Positions 7,261 through 12,699 are shown, counted from the first letter of the stretch. The stretch is 13,411 bases of DNA from CAIXMG01 sp964628065 (GCA_964628065.1 CAZVLM010000016.1:1-13411), one strand, 5' to 3'. The notes: generated from the letters alone by a model not told the origin. Numbers and translations are program-made.

Positions 7261-8742
7261 ATGAAACACTTTCTCATCAAGTTAATAATCGCAGCAGGGC
7301 TTATCGCTCCCGCTTTTGCGTTTGCTGCAAATCCAGCAGTAATCCAAGAATATAATTGGGATACCACTCCAAGTTCTTACCATGCGTTTTTCACCATTAC
7401 TCGAGCACCAAGTAGTCAAACCGTTGTTTGGGCATCTATCGGCGATGTTGCAACAGGTACTTGGATTAAGCGAGATATTCGCTTAACGACTCTTGATAGG
7501 AGTACTACGGTCCCAACCCCTCTGGATGTTATCTTTAATTATTCTGACTATGGAATTCAGTCTGGTAAAAAGTACGTATATTATCTCGCAGATGGGGATG
7601 GTTCAACAGAGCCTAACTATCTCACGAGCGCCAAGTGTTTTGATACCATAGGACAAGTAAGTTGTGGCAGTTCTTCTTCATCAGGAAGCTCAAGTGCAAG
7701 TAATGGAGATGACTACTACTACGGTCAAAGTACTGGTACTGGTACCGCAACTGGAGCGGGAACAGGGACTGGATCAGCAAGTTCAAATACAGAACCGTTC
7801 AAAGTTACAGAAATTGATCCACGAGCGCCATCTAGTTCATCTTCATACTACTTTCCTACGTGGAAATACAGTGGAACTCCAACAAAACCAATTAAGACAT
7901 TTATTTGGCTTAAAAACATCACAACAGATAATTGGGTGCGAACAAATTTGAGCCCACAAGAATTCCCCGCAAATGTTCCAGCTGATAAAACAGTAAGTTT
8001 TAATTTCATTGCAACAACCTACGCGCTTTCATCGACAGACATTTACGCGTATTACATCGGAGATTCGATGAGTGAGCCAGTCAATTTCCTTACGGATAAA
8101 AAATGTTTCAATAAAAACGGGTCAATCGATTGTGATTATAAACCCGCAACCGTAGAAGAAGATCCAAACAAGGGAGGTGGTACGGGAACAGCGACCACCA
8201 ACTTGGCTGGTAGCGCTGGTACTGGCGGTGCGCTGGTAAAAGGGGAGTGTGGTTCGATAAGTGGAGGCACCACATCCATTATTACTTCTACATCTGCAAA
8301 CCTTTGCAAAAGCGGAAGTGTGTCAGGATTTACTGGCAGTGGTCCGTGGTCATGGATTTGTGCTGGAGCTAATGGTGGATCTGCCTCTGGAACATGTACG
8401 GCTGAAATTGCAACCGATGAAAACTTAGGAGATAATTTCCTTAAGAATCCATTGGCGCCAGGACTTGATACATTTCCAAAGATATTTGCTGCGATCGTAA
8501 ACAATATTGTATTGCCAATTGCCGTTCCGTTTATTGTCATCATGCTTATCTACACTGGATTCCTGTTTGTTAAGGCACGAGGAAAACCGGAAGATCTCAA
8601 GGAGGCGAAGGAGGCACTGAAATATACGCTTATTGGAGCCGGAATCGTGCTTGCGTCATTCGTGATCGCAAACGCTATCCAGGCAACGGTGAGCGAGTTA
8701 GTCGCAATCGCGAAAGCAGGTACTAACATATTCAACGTATGA
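7261..8742 (+). CDS. Exported Ig-like/VirB2-like pilin fusion protein 2
   Basis: A 493-residue paralogue of the upstream gene with one more repeat. A signal peptide (1-23, AFAFAA) precedes Ig-like repeat A (about 25-135; GTWIKRDI, YVYYLAD, Cys126/Cys135), then SNGDDYYYGQST (148-159) and a Gly/Thr/Ser linker. Repeat B follows (about 178-291; FIWLKN, DNWVRTNL, YAYYIGD, Cys282/Cys291). After a Gly-rich spacer comes a Cys-rich module (about 328-382; Cys330, 349, 367, 379, with GPWSWICAGANGG), a motif known from other bacterial surface proteins. Two helices (about 412-436 and 455-478) enclose a charged loop (ARGKPEDLKEAKEALK), again a VirB2/TrbC-like module. All Cys pairs would lie outside the membrane and could form disulfides. 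The stop overlaps the next ATG (ATGA). Probable adhesin-like or pilus-associated subunit. Confidence 0.78.
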   Translation: MKHFLIKLIIAAGLIAPAFAFAANPAVIQEYNWDTTPSSYHAFFTITRAPSSQTVVWASIGDVATGTWIKRDIRLTTLDRSTTVPTPLDVIFNYSDYGIQSGKKYVYYLADGDGSTEPNYLTSAKCFDTIGQVSCGSSSSSGSSSASNGDDYYYGQSTGTGTATGAGTGTGSASSNTEPFKVTEIDPRAPSSSSSYYFPTWKYSGTPTKPIKTFIWLKNITTDNWVRTNLSPQEFPANVPADKTVSFNFIATTYALSSTDIYAYYIGDSMSEPVNFLTDKKCFNKNGSIDCDYKPATVEEDPNKGGGTGTATTNLAGSAGTGGALVKGECGSISGGTTSIITSTSANLCKSGSVSGFTGSGPWSWICAGANGGSASGTCTAEIATDENLGDNFLKNPLAPGLDTFPKIFAAIVNNIVLPIAVPFIVIMLIYTGFLFVKARGKPEDLKEAKEALKYTLIGAGIVLASFVIANAIQATVSELVAIAKAGTNIFNV

Positions 8743-9143
8743 AACGCTTGATAAAAGATAATTTCATTAAGAGAAACCTTACAGTTGTGTCAGCGGTAAT
8801 GTTGAGCGTTGTGGTTCGCATTGCTCATGCGCAGAATGCAGCTCCCTCAGCTGGAAAAGGGTGGCATTCATTCAGAGACCTTGCTAACTCGTTAGGTTCC
8901 TATGTAAGTAAAAGCATTTTCCCGATCCTTGTAACATTGGCAGTACTGGCATTCATGTACAATATTGCATTGTTCATGTTTAATTCAGGTAATGAGAAAG
9001 AGCGTGAAGTATTCAAAAAGTACAGTGTAAATGCGATTATTGCTCTTACTATCTTGCTTTGCGTATGGGGAGTGGTGGGTATTTTTACTCAAACCGTGTT
9101 CCATTCTACGCCGTTTATCCCTCAGTTTAGAACAAGTGATTAG
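8739..9143 (+). CDS. Small VirB2/TrbC-like pilin protein
   Basis: A 134-residue protein with a signal-like N-terminal helix (about 14-31, ending AHAQ) and two membrane helices (about 59-81 and 97-118). The connecting loop is charged (NSGNEKEREVFKKYSVN). The segment FPILVTLAVLAFMYNIALFMF with GNEKEREVFKKY aligns clearly by eye with the protein encoded at 10785-11153 (VPILTVIAVLAFMYSIIRFLF, GDVEKKKMFQSQ), so the two genes are paralogues. The arrangement of signal peptide plus two helices is that of VirB2/TrbC-family pilins in type IV secretion and conjugation systems. The start overlaps the previous stop (ATGA), and a terminator follows 42 bases later, so this is the last gene of the 4024-9143 operon. 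No VirB4-like ATPase is nearby. Confidence 0.8.
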   Translation: MKRLIKDNFIKRNLTVVSAVMLSVVVRIAHAQNAAPSAGKGWHSFRDLANSLGSYVSKSIFPILVTLAVLAFMYNIALFMFNSGNEKEREVFKKYSVNAIIALTILLCVWGVVGIFTQTVFHSTPFIPQFRTSD

Positions 9144-9185
9144 AGTCAAAAAACGCCCAGTAAGAAGACATTCAAATAGTAACCC

Positions 9186-9218
9186 CTCAAAAAGCCTTGA
9201 TTTACAAGGTTTTTTGAG
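9186..9218 (+). terminator. Terminator of the pilin/solute-binding operon
   Basis: CTCAAAAAGCCTTG (9186-9199) pairs with 9205-9218 through 14 positions, with one G-T wobble, around an ATTTA loop. The right arm contains T6, and the stem is also A/T-tracted for the other strand. It ends 12 bases before the promoter at 9231. Confidence 0.8.
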
Positions 9219-9230
9219 TGGTTAGACATC

Positions 9231-9259
9231 TTGACAAATGTATTGCATTGTGCTATACT
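9231..9259 (+). promoter_or_regulatory. Consensus promoter of the lipoprotein cassette
   Basis: TTGACA (9231-9236), a 17-base spacer and TATACT (9254-9259), preceded by TGC (extended -10). This is one of the best sigma70 matches in the window and the twin of the promoter at 10097. It is unlike the TTTG/TAnnTTTG promoters of Bacteroidota, so the gene is wired for the present host. Confidence 0.88.
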
Positions 9260-9267
9260 GTGTTTGG

Positions 9268-9284
9268 GAGCTTAGGAACAGCTC
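9268..9284 (+). promoter_or_regulatory. 5'-terminal leader hairpin, copy 1
   Basis: GAGCT, a seven-base loop TAGGAAC, and AGCTC form a small hairpin beginning nine bases after the -10 box, so it would lie at the extreme 5' end of the mRNA. The same stem with loop TAGAACC is found at 10135-10151. Downstream the two leaders share a T-rich tract and the motif CACTTAAATT before the ATG. It could protect the mRNA 5' end or bind a regulator. Confidence 0.65.
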
Positions 9285-9339
9285 TTTTACAATAAAAAAC
9301 AAGAAATAAACTTTTTTCACCACTTAAATTGACTGACTT

Positions 9340-10035
9340 ATGAAAAATTTAACTGTAGTACTGGCCTTAGCCTTAGGATTATTAATGTTCTCTTCTTGCC
9401 AGAAGAAGAAGTGTTCTGCCACTCAGACCTATAGAGATTTGGTAGATAGCACTTTGGTAACAGAGAAACTAGAATGGGAAACGTATGGAAGTTGTAGCGA
9501 TTATTACGAAGCTCCGGGCTACCAGCCTGGCGCCGATGTGTACAGCGGCTACCCAAATACCAACCCTAACCAAAACGGTGGCACACCTTCAACAGGCGGC
9601 GCACCAGGTACTTACACTAACCCGATTGAGGATTACAGTGTATACCATGATGGTAATTACGATGTAATTATTACAGACCCTCTTTTTGTTAATGGTCCAC
9701 ATCCTAACCTTAATTCGCGCTTATTATTACCTGATTTAAATCAGGATGGTAGTGTAGATTTAGAATCAGGAGGCCCTGCAAACCATTTTGTTGAGGTTCG
9801 TGGCGTAGTACTCATTAATGGTTACTATTACAAAGCCAACATGGTTACTGATGAAAACAGTTTCCAGGAAGGGCAGGCCTATGGCAAGGTAATGTATGGA
9901 GGTGTAATACCTAACACTGCTATGTACTCCACTAAGCCTTATGGGTACGTAGGTAAGCCGAGCACTTGCCCTAAGGTAGACGGCGTTTACAAAATTTCAC
10001 CCGGTGCAGGAAGGTTTTATTTCTGGTTGAGCTAA
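9340..10035 (+). CDS. Probable lipoprotein, foreign-looking, unknown function
   Basis: A 231-residue protein. A lipoprotein signal (1-19) ends in a lipobox-like MFSSC with Cys20 as the predicted lipidated residue, followed by QKKKC. The next part is rich in Tyr, Pro, Gly and Asn (about 55-98), then a more structured C-terminal region (about 98-231) contains a calcium-loop-like DLNQDGSVD (132-140) and GVVLINGYYYKANMV. Further Cys are at 25, 52 and 210. I do not recognise the family. Short signal peptides ending FSSC are typical of Bacteroidota lipoproteins. Arg codons are AGA, CGC, CGT and AGG with no CGA, and Leu is often TTA, unlike gyrA, which suggests horizontal transfer. It has its own promoter, hairpin leader and terminator, and lies between two pilin paralogues. 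Expected on the cell surface. Confidence 0.8.
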   Translation: MKNLTVVLALALGLLMFSSCQKKKCSATQTYRDLVDSTLVTEKLEWETYGSCSDYYEAPGYQPGADVYSGYPNTNPNQNGGTPSTGGAPGTYTNPIEDYSVYHDGNYDVIITDPLFVNGPHPNLNSRLLLPDLNQDGSVDLESGGPANHFVEVRGVVLINGYYYKANMVTDENSFQEGQAYGKVMYGGVIPNTAMYSTKPYGYVGKPSTCPKVDGVYKISPGAGRFYFWLS

Positions 10036-10053
10036 GGAGCTAAAACCTCCAGA

Positions 10054-10091
10054 AAACCCCTTATATTACAGCAATGTGATATAAGGGGTTT
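10054..10091 (+). terminator. 17-bp stem terminator with GCAA tetraloop
   Basis: AAACCCCTTATATTACA (10054-10070) pairs with 10075-10091 through 17 positions, with one G-T wobble, around a GCAA (GNRA) tetraloop. It lies 18 bases after the stop, and its final T overlaps the region just five bases before the next -35 box. It terminates the first cassette and insulates the second. Confidence 0.85.
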
Positions 10092-10096
10092 ATTGC

Positions 10097-10125
10097 TTGA
10101 CAAAGTAGTCGTAATATGCTATACT
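10097..10125 (+). promoter_or_regulatory. Consensus promoter of the second secreted-protein cassette
   Basis: TTGACA (10097-10102), a 17-base spacer and TATACT (10120-10125), again with TGC before the -10. Spacing and both hexamers are identical to the promoter at 9231, while the spacer has diverged. Confidence 0.88.
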
Positions 10126-10134
10126 TTCATTATA

Positions 10135-10151
10135 GAGCTTAGAACCAGCTC
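10135..10151 (+). promoter_or_regulatory. 5'-terminal leader hairpin, copy 2
   Basis: GAGCT, loop TAGAACC, AGCTC. The stem is unchanged from copy 1 at 9268-9284, while the loop differs at two positions. It starts ten bases after the -10 box. The leader then contains CACAAT, an A/T-rich tract, TTTTTCATCACTTAAATT and the ATG, in the same order as the first cassette. Confidence 0.65.
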
Positions 10152-10201
10152 CTTTCACAATATTAAATAAAATAATTTTTCATCACTTAAATTCAGACAC
10201 C

Positions 10202-10651
10202 ATGAAAAAAATGATTGCGGTACTTACAGTAGTATTAATTACAGGATTTAACGCTTCAGCGCAACTTACCAGACTTAAGGCAGGTTTTATTACTGAAGGT
10301 GCGGCTAAAGCAGCGGAAAGCTTTCCGGTAACTATGGACAAGAACCTGGATGATGTAGTAGACCTCGAAGGTTGTTGCGTAGAAACGAAGTATGTAAAAA
10401 TTTGCATTCGTACCGGTACAGATCCAAAAAGCAAGCCGATATTTGCAGCTGTAAACTCAAATGATCTAAGCTACATAGCTAAAACAGCCCATGATAATGG
10501 CGGTCAATTCGATGTGTGGTGCGATTTTTCTAACAACGATCAAAAACCACTGGCAGCAGATGTTGATCCGCACTCGATTAGAAGAGGGACAAGAATTTCG
10601 CAAATAGTCGGTGAGAAATTATTTTGCGTTGTTGTTACGTACCTAAACTAA
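10202..10651 (+). CDS. Small secreted Cys-containing protein, foreign-looking
   Basis: A 149-residue protein with a clear Sec signal peptide (MKKMIAVLTVVLITGFNASA, 1-20) and a predicted cut before Gln21, a form common in Bacteroidota. The mature part has five Cys (58, 59, 68, 107, 142) that could form disulfides after export, and no membrane helix. A beta-rich segment (VETKYVKICIRTG, 60-72) and an end pattern (GEKLFCVVVTYLN) suggest a compact extracellular or periplasmic domain. I do not recognise the family, and it is not visibly homologous to the preceding lipoprotein. Arg codons are AGA (4) and CGT (1), with no CGA, unlike gyrA. Promoter, leader hairpin and ACTTAAATT box are shared with the cassette upstream, so the two are probably regulated together although transcribed separately. 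Confidence 0.78.
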   Translation: MKKMIAVLTVVLITGFNASAQLTRLKAGFITEGAAKAAESFPVTMDKNLDDVVDLEGCCVETKYVKICIRTGTDPKSKPIFAAVNSNDLSYIAKTAHDNGGQFDVWCDFSNNDQKPLAADVDPHSIRRGTRISQIVGEKLFCVVVTYLN

Positions 10652-10667
10652 ATAGGAGCAAAATTTA

Positions 10668-10703
10668 ATAAAAAAGCCCGTCGTGATGATGGGGCTTTTT
10701 TAT
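10668..10703 (+). terminator. Terminator of the second cassette
   Basis: ATAAAAAAGCCC (10668-10679) pairs perfectly with 10692-10703, leaving a 12-base loop. The A6/T6 tracts on the two sides make it usable in both directions. It lies 16 bases after the stop codon. Confidence 0.85.
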
Positions 10704-10711
10704 GCACAGAA

Positions 10712-10742
10712 TTGCTTGTATTTATTATAGGTGTGGTATACT
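10712..10742 (+). promoter_or_regulatory. Extended -10 promoter of the second pilin pair
   Basis: TGGTATACT (10734-10742) is a TGn-extended -10. TTGCTT at 10712-10717 is a possible but long-spaced (19 bases) -35. Transcription would start near 10749, leaving a leader of about 36 bases without a Shine-Dalgarno motif. It shares the TATACT hexamer with the cassette promoters. Confidence 0.6.
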
Positions 10743-10784
10743 TAATACATCCATTATTAGGATTAATAGTAATTATTTTATATC

Positions 10785-11153
10785 ATGAAAAAATTCATCG
10801 CATTATCAGCTCTTATACTTCTTCCAGGTTTGGCATTTGCTCAGACTATTGGAGTAAGTGGTCTTGTCTACGACCTTGGACAGCTTCTTAAGAGTATTGT
10901 TCCAATCTTGACCGTGATCGCAGTTCTTGCATTCATGTACAGTATTATTCGGTTCTTGTTCGCTGCATCAAGTGGTGATGTGGAAAAAAAGAAAATGTTT
11001 CAGAGTCAGATCCTTTGGGAATTGCTTGCACTCGTATTGCTTTTCGCATGGTTCGGAGTTGTTAAGATTATCGCAAACAGTACTGGCCTAGGCGGAGCAG
11101 TAGGACAGGATATAAATAACGACGATATTCCTAAGGTAAACTTCTCTCTATAA
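10785..11153 (+). CDS. Small VirB2/TrbC-like pilin protein
   Basis: A 122-residue protein with a signal peptide (1-19, ending LAFA before Gln20) and two membrane helices (about 35-58 and 75-97) joined by a charged loop (SSGDVEKKKMFQSQ). The C-terminal tail is polar and Asn/Asp-rich. It aligns by eye over both helices with the protein at 8739-9143, notably VLAFMYSI against VLAFMYNI and a GVV turn after the second helix, so the two arose by duplication. Layout and length match the VirB2/TrbC pilin family, whose mature forms are small two-helix subunits that polymerise into conjugative pili. It has its own promoter and is followed after 7 bases by another two-helix gene, probably in the same operon. 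Exact function is inferred. Confidence 0.8.
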   Translation: MKKFIALSALILLPGLAFAQTIGVSGLVYDLGQLLKSIVPILTVIAVLAFMYSIIRFLFAASSGDVEKKKMFQSQILWELLALVLLFAWFGVVKIIANSTGLGGAVGQDINNDDIPKVNFSL

Positions 11154-11160
11154 GATTCGT

Positions 11161-11511
11161 ATGTACTTCCTTACTACTTTCTTCATGCCGCTTTTCGCAT
11201 TAGCAGCAGGCACCAACCCAACCATTAAACAGTTGGTATACCGTGTCAGCTACTATGTGCTCAATCCGCTGATTAAAGTGGGATTCGTTGTCGCGCTTAT
11301 TTACTTCATGTGGGGAGTTATCGAGTACATCTTTGACCGAAACGCAGGAAGTATTGCGCTTAAGGAGTCTTCAGGCGTAGGAGGAAAGGGTGGTCCTGGT
11401 GCTGATCATATCGTGTATGGACTCTTCGGATTGTTCATCATGGTGTCGGCGTTCGGGATTATGCAATTGATCAAGAGTCTTACAGGCTCAACAATCGCAC
11501 TTCCTAACTAG
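11161..11511 (+). CDS. Small two-helix membrane protein, pilin-like
   Basis: A 116-residue protein with a short hydrophobic N-terminus (MYFLTTFFMPLFALAAG, a probable signal peptide cut near residue 16) and two membrane helices (about 36-57 and 84-106). The connecting loop is Gly-rich with some charge (SGVGGKGGPGADH), longer and less basic than in the neighbouring pilins. The size and topology fit the same VirB2/TrbC-like group but sequence similarity is weaker; the shared feature is an amphipathic stretch before helix 1 (VYRVSYYVLNPLIKVG) like that of the paralogues. It starts 7 bases after the previous stop and ends shortly before a terminator, so it is the last gene of a two-gene operon. 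It could be a minor subunit or a partner stabilising the pilin. Confidence 0.75.
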   Translation: MYFLTTFFMPLFALAAGTNPTIKQLVYRVSYYVLNPLIKVGFVVALIYFMWGVIEYIFDRNAGSIALKESSGVGGKGGPGADHIVYGLFGLFIMVSAFGIMQLIKSLTGSTIALPN

Positions 11512-11530
11512 TCTAAGTATTAACGCAACA

Positions 11531-11562
11531 AAAAATCCCTCCGAGTAATCGGGGGGATTTTT
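11531..11562. terminator. Bidirectional terminator between convergent genes
   Basis: A 14-bp stem (11531-11544 with 11549-11562, one T-G wobble) closes a GTAA (GNRA) tetraloop. It has A5 on the left and T5 on the right, so each strand reads a stem followed by a T-run. It lies 19 bases after the pilin-like gene and 21 bases beyond the stop of the minus-strand gene, so it can serve both. Confidence 0.88.
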
Positions 11563-11583
11563 GCGTCTGGTAAAGCTTGTGGC

Positions 11584-12396
11584 TTAGTGACCAGGCACAT
11601 GTCCCTTTGGGGGATCATTTTGTTGTTCGTTGGGAGCTGGGTAATGTTGCGGTTGTTCTTCCTCAACCTGTACCACATCGTGGTAGTTGGGAATGGTAAC
11701 CGTTACATTGCCCTGATTGGACCTACCTGAACGCAATTGTTTTAACCTCTCTTCCTCGCGTTCCTGTTCTGCTCTCAACATTCTCAACCTCTCAGCTTCT
11801 ATTGCAGCTGCTTTTTTATGAGCTCTGCTGATAGAATCATCCTTTTCCGTTTGAAGGGTAGGCTTGAGCGGGTCTGAGAAACCAAAATCAAAACTAAGCC
11901 CCAACATCACAGATATTAAAATTACGAACACCGTGAGGATTGCTTTAATGCTTGTATTAGAAGGAGTAATCTTCTTATCCATCGACTGTTTAATGTAAAT
12001 GTTTACGCTAAATACAAAGCCGATCGCGCAAAGAAACAATAGGAGTACCTGGAACGCGGGAAGAATTGTTCCAAAGAATGCCTCTCCGCATATCCCAGAG
12101 AAAACCAAAGCAATTCCGAGTAAGAAGAATATAAGTAGCACAGATAATGTTTCTACTTCTGAAACGTCTTCATTTACAGCGGCAGCTTTCAAGTAGATAG
12201 AGCCTGTTATTAAACCGGCTGCTACGGCAAGAAAGATGGTCCACAGGATAACGTTCCAACCGTGTAAACAGAGTCCGTATTTAATTACAAATCCAAATAC
12301 AAGGAGGGCAAAAAATATTCCGCAGCCTATAACAGCCGGTTTAAGCCATTTAGGGGTGTTAGGAGAATTAGCAGAAAACATTGAATTAAATGCCAT
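11584..12396 (-). CDS. Five-helix membrane protein with cytosolic coiled coil
   Basis: A 270-residue protein that I do not recognise. Five hydrophobic helices are visible (about 18-39, 47-69, 84-104, 108-133 and 151-170), followed by a long hydrophilic tail. The tail holds a charged coiled coil (about 187-222; AAAIEAERLRMLRAEQERE) and a Pro/Gln/His-rich end (PQHYPAPNEQQNDPPKGHVP). There is no cleavable signal. Arg codons in the coiled coil are AGG, AGA, CGC and CGT with no CGA, as in the two cassette genes, suggesting the same foreign source. It has its own promoter on the minus strand (12446-12474), a 43-base leader and a shared terminator. The leader contains CTTAAA and ATTGAC close to the ATG, reminiscent of the cassette leaders. 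It is convergent with the pilin pair. Function unknown. Confidence 0.78.
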   Translation of the reverse strand: MAFNSMFSANSPNTPKWLKPAVIGCGIFFALLVFGFVIKYGLCLHGWNVILWTIFLAVAAGLITGSIYLKAAAVNEDVSEVETLSVLLIFFLLGIALVFSGICGEAFFGTILPAFQVLLLFLCAIGFVFSVNIYIKQSMDKKITPSNTSIKAILTVFVILISVMLGLSFDFGFSDPLKPTLQTEKDDSISRAHKKAAAIEAERLRMLRAEQEREEERLKQLRSGRSNQGNVTVTIPNYHDVVQVEEEQPQHYPAPNEQQNDPPKGHVPGH

Positions 12397-12445
12397 AGGG
12401 TCAATTTTTTTAAGTTATAAAAAGATCATTCAGAAATACATATAT

Positions 12446-12474
12446 AGTATATCATACTTATATATCATAGTCAA
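12446..12474 (-). promoter_or_regulatory. Promoter of the minus-strand membrane protein
   Basis: Read on the minus strand: TTGACT (12474-12469), a 17-base spacer and TATACT (12451-12446), with TGA before the -10 (extended). An imperfect dyad around 12442-12463 (ATATAGTAT against ATACTTATAT) overlaps the -10 and spacer and could be an operator, or simply AT-rich sequence. Confidence 0.75.
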
Positions 12475-12537
12475 GTCTTTCGAATCCCCAAAAATATGTT
12501 ATAAATAAAGGGCTAAATCGCCGTTTTGGCAGTATTT

Positions 12538-12610
12538 GCACCCGTAGCTCAGTCGGTAGAGCAGTTGCCTCTTAAGCAAACGGTCGTAGGTTCGATTCCT
12601 ACCGGGTGCA
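12538..12610 (+). tRNA. tRNA-Lys (CUU)
   Basis: A full cloverleaf: acceptor stem GCACCCG (12538-12544) with CGGGTGC (12603-12609), D stem GCTC/GAGC (12547-12550, 12559-12562), an anticodon stem with a terminal G-A mismatch, and anticodon CTT at 12571-12573 in loop CTCTTAA. The T arm is GTAGG/CCTAC around TTCGATT. The discriminator is A12610. CCA is not encoded. The acceptor end overlaps the following palindrome by three bases. Confidence 0.95.
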
Positions 12611-12660
12611 CACAAAACAAAAACCCTTTCCGAAACGGAAAGGGTTTTTGTTTTGTGTGC
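12608..12660. terminator. Perfect 25-bp palindromic bidirectional terminator
   Basis: The 25-base arm 12608-12632 pairs without any mismatch with 12636-12660 around an AAA loop. The inner part is CCCTTTCCG/CGGAAAGGG, flanked by A5 and T5 runs, so it can stop transcription from both sides. It separates tRNA-Lys (plus) from the minus-strand tRNA group, and its left arm includes the last two acceptor-stem bases and the discriminator of tRNA-Lys. Confidence 0.85.
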
Positions 12661-12673
12661 TTCGCACTTCGAA

Positions 12674-12692
12674 GCTTTTCCGAAGGAAAAGC
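12674..12692. repeat. Small perfect hairpin GCTTTTCC/GGAAAAGC
   Basis: An eight-base stem (12674-12681 with 12685-12692) closes a GAA loop, between the long palindrome and the 3' end of tRNA-Leu(UAG). On the minus strand it is the first structure after that tRNA and may act as a 3' processing or transcription-pausing element. There is no adjacent T-run, so it is not a typical terminator. Confidence 0.55.
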
Positions 12693-12699
12693 GTAGTAG

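Noticed and set aside
8136..8543. 135-residue minus-strand frame within the second fusion gene
   Set aside because: Shadow of the Gly/Ser/Thr-rich region; the plus-strand gene has a signal peptide, repeats and membrane helices.
9268..9339. Riboswitch in the lipoprotein leader
   Set aside because: The leader is only about 75 bases with one five-base-pair hairpin and no multi-helix junction or terminator/antiterminator pair; a short structural or binding element is more likely.
9219..10711. Transposon or integron origin of the two cassettes
   Set aside because: No transposase, integrase, target-site duplication, terminal inverted repeats or att-like sites are visible; the only shared repeats are the leaders and generic terminators.
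9144..10784. Assembly chimera joining two organisms at the cassettes
   Set aside because: Pilin paralogues lie on both sides and the cassette promoters share the extended -10 type of the other genes. It cannot be fully excluded without read coverage.
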